Part shown: piece by piece, positions 38,142 through 44,235 of the stretch
Layout: each line of letters begins with the position of its first letter
Numbering within the stretch: position 1 is the stretch's first letter
DNA from: Pontimonas sp.
GTDB taxonomy: Bacteria > Actinomycetota > Actinomycetes > Actinomycetales > Microbacteriaceae
Reading direction: 5' to 3'
Assembly (NCBI GenBank): GCA_028096805.1
Contig: JAOHDU010000007.1
Coordinates: 1-44,235, forward strand
DNA length: 44,235 nucleotides
The notes under the pieces: generated by a model
The model's input: the letters and a program-made list of their open reading frames with translations, nothing else
What the model was told of the DNA's origin: nothing
Database searches by the model: none
Position numbers and translations under genes: made by a program

Positions 38142-40700
38142 CTACTGCGGTTGCCCTTGGATGTCGAGAGCTTGCACCCTAAGCGCCCGCTCCACGCCGG
38201 CAAGGTTCTCCTCGACAATGCGCCGCAGGGCCGGAATTTCCGGCGCCGCCTTTAGCCAATCGCGGGAGGCCTTGACCAGCGTGTCACCGATGACGGAACT
38301 TGGATACAAGCCCTCTGCGAGGTACTCCGCGATTTTGTAGGTGCGTGTTTGCCACAAGGATTCCAGCTGATCAAAATACGCGCCAATAAAGGGCTCAAGA
38401 TTCTCGGGCGTGTGACTCATGGCAAAGCTCATGCTGAGCGCAGACACGATCGCGTTGGGCGGTGAATCGGGACCCACTAATTCATCGAACACGCGCTGTT
38501 TGTCTTCGACCGATGGCAGGAGCGCTCGGGCGCGCGCCGCCGCCTGTGCGCCGTTCGCCGTGTTGTCCTTTGCCAGCTCCGCCGCTATTTCTTCACGGTC
38601 GGTGGCGCCAGCCAGGCTCAGACCGGACAGTAGCTCCCATCGGAGGTCCTGGTCGATGCTCAGTTCCGGGAGCTCGATCGCGCCCTCAAGGAGTCCTCGA
38701 AGGGTGGTCTGGTGCTCGGGAGCATTCGCAAAGGAACTGAACGCCTTCACCAGCTGAAATTGGATATCGCTGCCTGGAGCGGCATTCATGGCGAGAGCCC
38801 ACAACGCGTTCGCCACAGCGTCTAGGGTTTCTTGTCGCTTCGCCGGCGCCAGATAGTTGCGCACCGTCAGCGCGAGCTGACCGAGGACTGTTCGCACGGT
38901 GGTGCTCTCCGTTTCGTGGGCGATATTGGAGAGGGCGAGGTCAATAAATACACGGGGCGAAATCTCTGCATCCCGTGTCGAATCCCAGACACTGCCCCAA
39001 ACCAGTGAACGTGCCAAAGGGTTGTGAATGTGTCGGAGGTTCTCGGTTGCGAACGTCAGCGACGCTGCGTCTAGCCGGATTTTTGCATAGGCAAGGTCCT
39101 CGTCATTGGGCAGGATGAGCCCGCCGCGGTGCAGTCCCACCAGTTCGGGAATATCCGTACTCGCACCCTCGATGTCACATTCGAGGGAATGGGTTCTCAC
39201 CAGTGCGCCGGAGTGGTCCACGTCATAGATTCCCACTCCGATGCGGTGAGGTCGCAGTGTTGGCCACTCTGCGGGAGCCGTTTGAATCATGGCCGCCCGC
39301 GTGATGGTGCCCTCGCTATCAGTATCGAGATCAAGACGAAGAGTGTTTACCCCAGCGGTCTCAAGCCACATAGAGCTCCAGCGTGAAAGGTTGCGCCCGC
39401 TGGTTTTTTCCAGCTCGGCTAGGAAGTCTTTCAACACGGTATTGCCCCACTGGTGTTTGGTGAAGTAATTTTTCACACCGGCAAAAAAAGCCGGTTCCCC
39501 CACCCACGCGACGAGCTGCTTCAGTACCGAGGCTCCCTTGGCGTAGGTGATGCCATCGAAGTTGACCTGAACATCTTCGATGTCGTTGATGGCAGCCACA
39601 ATTGGGTGTGTGGAGGGAAGCTGGTCCTGGCGGTAGGCCCACGATTTTTCCATCGCCTGGAATGTGGTCCACGCCCCTTCCCATTCGGTGGCTTCCGCGG
39701 TGGCCAGCGTGGAAGCCCACTCGGCAAAGGATTCGTTGAGCCACAGGTCGTTCCACCAGCGCATGGTCACAAGATCGCCGAACCACATGTGGGCCAGCTC
39801 GTGGAGGATCGTCACCACGCGACGCTCACGCAAGGCGTCGGTCACTTGCGAGCGGAAAATATAGGCTTCGGCAAACGTCACGGCGCCCGCATTTTCCATG
39901 GCTCCGGCATTGAACTCGGGGGTGAAGATCTGGTCGTACTTATCGAACGGGTACGCGTGACCGAACTTCTCCTCGAAGAACGCAAACCCCTTCTTCGTGA
40001 TGTCGAAGATGTAGTCGGCATCCAGGTGGGGGAAAAGTGATGCCCGAGCGAAAACGCCCAGGGGAATAGTCTTCCCGCTGGAGGAGATCAGTTCCTCGGA
40101 GACAGACTGATACGGGCCGGCAATGAGTGCGGTGATGTACGAGGAAATCCGCGGGGTCGGCGTGAATGTCCAGGTGGCACCATCATCGGTCTGCGTGCGG
40201 AGCCCCGGCTGGTTGGAAATGACCTGCCACGCTTCGGGAGCGTGGATCACAAAACGGAAGGTTGCTTTGAGGTCGGGTTGCTCGAAGACAGCGAACACGC
40301 GTCGGGAATCCGGCACCTCAAATTGGGAGTACAGGTAGACCTCGTCGTCGACGGGGTCAACGAACCGGTGGAGGCCTTCGCCCGTATTCATATAGGAAAA
40401 ATCTCCGTGGACAACGAGGGTATTGTCCGAGGCCAGATTGGTCAGGGCAATCCGGGAGTCGGTGAAGACCGTCTGAGGGTCAAGTTCTTGCCCGTTCAGG
40501 GTCACCGCATGGATTCGCGATGCGATGGCGTCGACGAAGGTTTCCTTGGCGCCATCGGCAACAAATCGGATAGTGGTTGTGCTGCTGAATGTTGACGACG
40601 TGGCGGCCTGGCGCAGATCAATCTCGATGTCGTACGACTTGACCGTAATGTGGTGTGACCGGGTGAGTGCCTCGACGCGGGACAGATTTTCTCCGGGCAC
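38142..40700 (-). CDS. pepN: Aminopeptidase N (M1 family)
   Basis: This zinc aminopeptidase removes N-terminal residues from peptides in the cytosol. The 852-aa protein has the exopeptidase motif GAMEN (266-270), the zinc motif HELAH (H300, H304) and the third ligand E323 in WLNESFAEW. The large helical C-terminal domain (about 520-850) is of the ERAP1-like type. GTG 40700 is chosen because AAGGAG lies 7 nt upstream and the actinobacterial family N-terminus (PGENLSR) follows it. An upstream GTG at 40727 would add nine residues. No signal peptide is present. Confidence 0.95.
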   Translation of the reverse strand: MPGENLSRVEALTRSHHITVKSYDIEIDLRQAATSSTFSSTTTIRFVADGAKETFVDAIASRIHAVTLNGQELDPQTVFTDSRIALTNLASDNTLVVHGDFSYMNTGEGLHRFVDPVDDEVYLYSQFEVPDSRRVFAVFEQPDLKATFRFVIHAPEAWQVISNQPGLRTQTDDGATWTFTPTPRISSYITALIAGPYQSVSEELISSSGKTIPLGVFARASLFPHLDADYIFDITKKGFAFFEEKFGHAYPFDKYDQIFTPEFNAGAMENAGAVTFAEAYIFRSQVTDALRERRVVTILHELAHMWFGDLVTMRWWNDLWLNESFAEWASTLATAEATEWEGAWTTFQAMEKSWAYRQDQLPSTHPIVAAINDIEDVQVNFDGITYAKGASVLKQLVAWVGEPAFFAGVKNYFTKHQWGNTVLKDFLAELEKTSGRNLSRWSSMWLETAGVNTLRLDLDTDSEGTITRAAMIQTAPAEWPTLRPHRIGVGIYDVDHSGALVRTHSLECDIEGASTDIPELVGLHRGGLILPNDEDLAYAKIRLDAASLTFATENLRHIHNPLARSLVWGSVWDSTRDAEISPRVFIDLALSNIAHETESTTVRTVLGQLALTVRNYLAPAKRQETLDAVANALWALAMNAAPGSDIQFQLVKAFSSFANAPEHQTTLRGLLEGAIELPELSIDQDLRWELLSGLSLAGATDREEIAAELAKDNTANGAQAAARARALLPSVEDKQRVFDELVGPDSPPNAIVSALSMSFAMSHTPENLEPFIGAYFDQLESLWQTRTYKIAEYLAEGLYPSSVIGDTLVKASRDWLKAAPEIPALRRIVEENLAGVERALRVQALDIQGQPQ

Positions 40701-40732
40701 AACAAAACTCCTTGGTTCGAGGTTCACTCGCT

Positions 40733-40757
40733 CACACGGTGAGGCCCCAAAAGTCTA
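40733..40757 (-). promoter_or_regulatory. Putative pepN promoter and short leader hairpin
   Basis: On the minus strand, TAGACT (40757-40752) is a candidate -10 box. A CTCAC-CGT-GTGAG hairpin (40745-40733) follows in the predicted leader of about 45 nt. Confidence 0.35.
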
Positions 40758-40778
40758 GGCGACCAGCGAGACGGTTCC

Positions 40779-41921
40779 CTATTTCGTGTCGGACTCCACG
40801 TCGATGGTGACGGGGACTGCCTCCGGCTCAGGGGTTTGCGCGGCGCTTCCTGTTTGAGAGATTGGCTTCGATTCGCCGACAAGCTTTGGTGGCTGGATGT
40901 TGGTGATTTCCAGGTCAACTTCGGTGACAGCCTGGCGCATGCGCTGCAGGTACTCGTTGAGGTAGCCCTGCTGGCGTCGAATGTCGCTGAGCTGGCTTTC
41001 CGTATCCGAGAGCATGTTGTTCACGAGGTCTTCAGTATCGCGCGAGATGGACCGCGAGCGCTGGACAGTTTCCGAAATCAGACGCTCTGCGTAGGTGCGA
41101 GCTTCGGTAGTCAAATCTTCGGCCCGGCGTTGAGCAGTTTCGAGCACCGTGTCTGCCTCCTGCCCGAGGTCCTGGGCTCGCTGTGCGGCTGCCTGGACGT
41201 GGTCGTCAGCCTGCTGGTAGGCCTTTTGGGCGTAGTTGTCGGCTTCTTCGTGAATGGCCGCTCGAGCCCGCTCCGCCTCATCGATCTGCTGGCGAATACT
41301 GGAATCTGTCGCGACTGCACGCTCTTGCGCAGCGTGCAACAGCTCAGAGGCTTCGCGCTTGATCTGCTCAACTTGACGCGATGCTTCAGCCTTAATCTCC
41401 GAAACCTGTTTTTCGGCCTGGCTAATCATCGTTGCTGAAGCGCGCTCTGCCCGGGTGCGCGTGTTGGTTGCCTTCGCGATCTCGTCCGCGGCTTGTTGGC
41501 GCAGCTGCGCCGCTTCCCGCTCAGAGTCGAGCCTCAAATCCTCGGCAGCCCGCTGGGCATCCGACAGGATTTTGCGTGAATCCTTGGCAGCCGATTCCCT
41601 CACCCGGGTGGCCTCGCTGCGGGCATTTCCGAGAACTTCGGCGGCTTCCGCTGATGCTTCCTGGGTAATCCGTTTCGATTGCTCTTCCGCCAAACGCAGG
41701 GTTTCTTCGAAGGCAGAGCCGAGTTCGGCAAAGCTTGGCTTCGCCCGCCCGGCCCGCTCGTTTGCGTCGGCGACATCCCGGTTGAGGCGTTGGATGGTCC
41801 GCGCGTTCTCCGCACGTTCGTTCTCTAGGCGTTCCAAACGCTCGCTGAGTTCAGCGACATAGCGCGACACGTCATCGGTGTCGTAGCCGCGGACTGCGCG
41901 ACGGAATTCGGGAATAGTCAT
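40779..41921 (-). CDS. DivIVA-domain, long coiled-coil protein
   Basis: The 380-aa protein begins FRRAVRGYDTDDVSRYVAEL, the DivIVA N-terminal pattern. It continues as an almost uninterrupted Ala/Glu/Gln/Arg coiled coil to about residue 330. The C-terminus is disordered (Pro/Glu/Thr/Val rich). It is not the canonical Wag31, whose N-terminus differs. The repeating AxxEAExxRxxA periodicity recalls the polar-growth scaffolds Scy and FilP of Streptomyces. A role in cell shape or the polar scaffold is inference. AAGGAG precedes the ATG, and TATTCT at 41957-41952 is a possible -10 box. Confidence 0.8.
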   Translation of the reverse strand: MTIPEFRRAVRGYDTDDVSRYVAELSERLERLENERAENARTIQRLNRDVADANERAGRAKPSFAELGSAFEETLRLAEEQSKRITQEASAEAAEVLGNARSEATRVRESAAKDSRKILSDAQRAAEDLRLDSEREAAQLRQQAADEIAKATNTRTRAERASATMISQAEKQVSEIKAEASRQVEQIKREASELLHAAQERAVATDSSIRQQIDEAERARAAIHEEADNYAQKAYQQADDHVQAAAQRAQDLGQEADTVLETAQRRAEDLTTEARTYAERLISETVQRSRSISRDTEDLVNNMLSDTESQLSDIRRQQGYLNEYLQRMRQAVTEVDLEITNIQPPKLVGESKPISQTGSAAQTPEPEAVPVTIDVESDTK

Positions 41922-42025
41922 TCGGGGCTCCTTGCCACAGAAGTTCCCTCAAGAATAGGGCAAAAATCCACGAAAGAAACCCCCCAGGAGGAATCGTTAC
42001 GCGGCACTAACAGCCAGGACATTCG

Positions 42026-42031
42026 TAGAAT
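42026..42031 (+). promoter_or_regulatory. -10 box of a leaderless promoter for rpiB
   Basis: TAGAAT lies 6 nt before the ATG at 42038. It indicates that ATG, not the in-frame GTG at 42032, is the start. The rest of 41922-42025 holds only the divergent promoter of the DivIVA-like gene. Confidence 0.55.
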
Positions 42032-42037
42032 GTGGGG

Positions 42038-42526
42038 ATGCGCATACACATCGCCACTGATCACGCCGGGTTGGACTTCAGTAGGGATGTCGCGGAGCAT
42101 CTCTCGCTCTCTGGGCATGAGGTTATCGATCACGGCCCCACAAGCTTCGACCCCGAGGACGACTATCCAAGCTTTTGTATCGCCGCCGCCCTCGCTGTTG
42201 CCGCTGACCAAGCGGCGGGCACGGAAGCCCTGGGTGTTGTTTTTGGTGGGTCAGGCAACGGGGAACAAATGGCTGCCAACAAAGTCGCGGGCATTCGTGC
42301 GGCACTGGTGTGGAGCGTTGATACGGCGGTTCTCGCTCGGGAACACAACAATGCGAACGTGTGTGCGGTGGGCGCGAGGCAGCACAGTATTGATGAGGCC
42401 CTGCTGCTGATTGACACGTTCCTCGCGACCCCCTTTAGTGGTGTTGATCGCCACGAGCGTCGGATAGCCCAGCTGGCCGAATACGAGACGACCGGGGCAA
42501 TCTCCGGGTTCTCCCTGAAGCTCTAA
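42038..42526 (+). CDS. rpiB: Ribose-5-phosphate isomerase B
   Basis: This enzyme interconverts ribose 5-phosphate and ribulose 5-phosphate in the pentose phosphate pathway. The 162-aa protein starts MRIHIATDHAGLD (Asp-His pair at 8-9). It has the GGSGNGEQMAANKV loop with Glu at the base position instead of the cysteine of E. coli RpiB, as in the mycobacterial enzyme. EHNNANVCAVGAR completes the active site. It is followed after 4 nt by the glycosylase gene. Confidence 0.94.
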   Translation: MRIHIATDHAGLDFSRDVAEHLSLSGHEVIDHGPTSFDPEDDYPSFCIAAALAVAADQAAGTEALGVVFGGSGNGEQMAANKVAGIRAALVWSVDTAVLAREHNNANVCAVGARQHSIDEALLLIDTFLATPFSGVDRHERRIAQLAEYETTGAISGFSLKL

Positions 42527-42530
42527 TTCG

Positions 42531-43448
42531 ATGCCAGAGGGGCACAGCGTTCACCGCGTTGCGCGGCTCTTTGACGAACTTTTCTCCGGTTCGACGGTTC
42601 TCGCCTCATCTCCCCAAGGGCGGTTCAGTGACGGCGCCGCCCTGCTTTCGGGTGCGCAAGTGGAGCGGGCCGAGGCCAAAGGCAAACAGCTCTTCATGCC
42701 GTTTTCTACGGGTCAGGTACTGCGGGTTCACTTGGGAATTTATGGGCGCTGGGACGTGTCAACGCTGCACGGTGCGTCCGCGCGAGCGGGTTCGCCCTCC
42801 GCCGAATCACTGGGAGCGCCGCCCAGCAGCCGAAGAAGGTTGGGGGAGGGCGAGGGTGTGGTCGACCCGGATGAGCCGTTTCCGCCGGCCCCTCGGGGAC
42901 AAGTCCGCCTTCGTCTGGAAACGCAGGACGTCGTTGCAGACCTGCGGGGACCCACGGCCTGTGAGGTCCTGACCCCTGAGGAGGCCGACGTCGTGAAGAA
43001 ACGTTTAGGGCCAGACCCTCTGATTGATCGAGGCGTCCGAGGCCAGCGCGAGTTCGTTTCGCGCGTGGCGGGCACGTCCCGTGCGATCGGAGCGGTCCTG
43101 ATGGATCAAAGTGTCGTCAGCGGGATCGGAAATGTTTATCGCGCAGAAATACTTTTTCGCCATGGGCTCGATCCCCACCGCCCCGCATCGGCGCTCGATG
43201 AAGAAACGGCGGTTGCCTTGTGGAAAGACTGGGCGGTTCTGCTCAAAGCCGGCGTAAAAACGGGCGTAATGATGACCCGCGACGACCTTACGCCCGCCGA
43301 GTATCGACGGGCGCTTAGTCGCACGAGCGATCGTTATTTTGTTTACAAAAGAGAGGGTCAGCCTTGCCGGGCGTGCGGAGAATCCGTTGCCTTAGAGGTG
43401 ATGGCCACTCGTAAGCTCTATTTCTGCCCCGCCTGCCAAACGTCGTGA
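42531..43448 (+). CDS. Fpg/Nei family DNA glycosylase/AP lyase
   Basis: This base-excision repair enzyme removes oxidised bases. The 305-aa protein has the catalytic N-terminus PEGHSVHR (Pro and Glu after the initiator Met), the AKGKQLF lysine loop, the helix-two-turn-helix DQSVVSGIGNVYRAEILF and a C-terminal zinc finger CRAC-x16-CPAC. PEGH rather than PELP suggests an endonuclease VIII (Nei) type. A Ser/Gly/Pro/Glu-rich insert of about 40 residues (about 80-122) interrupts the N-terminal beta domain. The start is 4 nt after rpiB. Confidence 0.92.
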   Translation: MPEGHSVHRVARLFDELFSGSTVLASSPQGRFSDGAALLSGAQVERAEAKGKQLFMPFSTGQVLRVHLGIYGRWDVSTLHGASARAGSPSAESLGAPPSSRRRLGEGEGVVDPDEPFPPAPRGQVRLRLETQDVVADLRGPTACEVLTPEEADVVKKRLGPDPLIDRGVRGQREFVSRVAGTSRAIGAVLMDQSVVSGIGNVYRAEILFRHGLDPHRPASALDEETAVALWKDWAVLLKAGVKTGVMMTRDDLTPAEYRRALSRTSDRYFVYKREGQPCRACGESVALEVMATRKLYFCPACQTS

Positions 43449-43458
43449 AAAGGCCGTC

Positions 43459-44235
43459 ATGATTCTGTCCCGTGTGATCCGTGATTCCCACCGCTCCGAC
43501 GGGAGTGTTGACATCCTGGTGTCGGAAGGTGTGATCGCTGGCATTTTTCCTGCGGGGCAAGCTCCGCGGGGCGATCATGAGGTGATCGACCTGGATGATC
43601 GGATCGTCATTCCAGGGCTGTGGGACGAACACGTCCACTTTGCGTTTTGGGCTCAACACCGTCGCCGCGTGTCCCTGGCGGCCGCGCGATCTGCCGCAGA
43701 AGCTGTCGCCCTGATGGCCGAAGCGGTGGCTGCCAACAAGGACGCAGAGAGTCCTGACCCGGTCGTGATTGGTACCGAGTACCGCGATGGCTTATGGCCC
43801 GACAGCAAAGTGCTCGCTGACCTCGATGCGGCGACCGGGTCCACACCGGTCGCACTGTCGTCTGTGGATGTGCACTCCGGCTGGCTTAACAGCGCGGCAC
43901 TTGCTCAGTTTGGTGTCGAGGATGCTGATGAGCAGGGCATTCTTCGGGAAGGTCCCTGGTTTGCCCTCACTCAACGACTGGGTATGGCCCCTCCAGAAAC
44001 TGTGGATGAATGGGTATTGGACGCCGCGCATCACGCCGCATCGCTCGGAGTGGTCGGCATCGTTGATTTGGAAATGGGGTACACAGTTCCCGACTGGGTG
44101 AGGCGCATCGCCTCACACGAGGGCCCCTACCCGTTGGAAGTGGAAGCCGGTGTTTATCCCGGAGATCTTGACAGAGCCATCGCCGCGGGGATGACCAGTG
44201 GGGCGGTGATCGCCCCGCGTGTTCACGTAGGGCCT
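43459..44235 (+). CDS. YtcJ-like amidohydrolase (3' end cut by the window edge)
   Basis: The open frame runs from ATG 43459 for 259 codons to the right edge without a stop. It has an N-terminal beta domain and then IVIPGLWDEHVHF with the HxH metal motif of amidohydrolases. ALSSVDVHSGWLNSAAL and ILREGPWFAL match the YtcJ/DUF-type N-acyl or exoenzyme regulatory amidohydrolases. The substrate is unknown. It begins 10 nt after the glycosylase stop, probably in the same transcript as rpiB and the glycosylase. Confidence 0.85.
   Translation, partial: MILSRVIRDSHRSDGSVDILVSEGVIAGIFPAGQAPRGDHEVIDLDDRIVIPGLWDEHVHFAFWAQHRRRVSLAAARSAAEAVALMAEAVAANKDAESPDPVVIGTEYRDGLWPDSKVLADLDAATGSTPVALSSVDVHSGWLNSAALAQFGVEDADEQGILREGPWFALTQRLGMAPPETVDEWVLDAAHHAASLGVVGIVDLEMGYTVPDWVRRIASHEGPYPLEVEAGVYPGDLDRAIAAGMTSGAVIAPRVHVGP

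Overview
The window is a 44 kb, gene-dense, moderately GC-rich stretch of an actinobacterial chromosome. Gene order (tsaC-wecA-AtpI-like-atpBEFHAGDC; dapB...thyX-dapA-rnj), frequent GTG starts, TAnnnT -10 boxes placed directly before start codons, a group II truncated globin, an actinobacterial-type RpiB and PepN, and gene overlaps of a few bases all suggest Microbacteriaceae, probably a lineage with a compact genome. The family assignment is inference. I see no rRNA, tRNA, insertion sequence, phage or CRISPR array.

Layout. 1-4016: a HAD hydrolase cut by the left edge, threonylcarbamoyl-AMP synthase, WecA/TagO-type glycolipid transferase, an AtpI-like membrane protein, TatB, and a second, degenerate YrdC-domain protein. 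4083-10951: the complete F1Fo ATP synthase operon in the order a, c, b, delta, alpha, gamma, beta, epsilon, with a perfect inverted repeat between atpB and atpE. 10958-16639: YaaA, Ogt, an unrecognised membrane-anchored HExxH protein with a coiled-coil tail, then a two-gene unit (zinc ribbon plus FHA-like protein, and an EccC/FtsK-like ATPase) that resembles a stripped-down type VII secretion motor. 16611-20142 (minus): alanine dehydrogenase, ReAV-type asparaginase and a GABA-type aminotransferase, a set that releases and moves amino-acid nitrogen. 20203-22663: OsmC-like protein, FKBP lipoprotein, MpaB-like protein.

22703-24687 is the best candidate for a distinct regulated system: a CsoR-family operator overlapping a leaderless promoter, a CoA-disulfide reductase fused to rhodanese, and a CstR-like repressor with the two sensor cysteines but no copper-ligand histidine. 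It looks like a persulfide-sensing and detoxifying unit. It is followed by dapB and a TPR membrane protein, then by a minus-strand block (epimerase, OsmC/Ohr-like protein, DUF4395, thioredoxin) that lies between dapB and thyX-dapA-rnj. 31790-44235 holds a small membrane protein, EamA exporter, MsrA, SSB, EttA, acyl-CoA thioesterase, an unknown protein, globin O, aminopeptidase N, a DivIVA-like coiled-coil protein, RpiB, an Nei/Fpg glycosylase and an amidohydrolase cut by the right edge.

Two patterns run across the window. At least eleven genes have a -10 hexamer 6-8 nt before the start codon, so they are probably transcribed as leaderless mRNAs. Convergent gene pairs usually overlap tail to tail (4, 14 or 29 bp), leaving no room for ordinary intergenic terminators.
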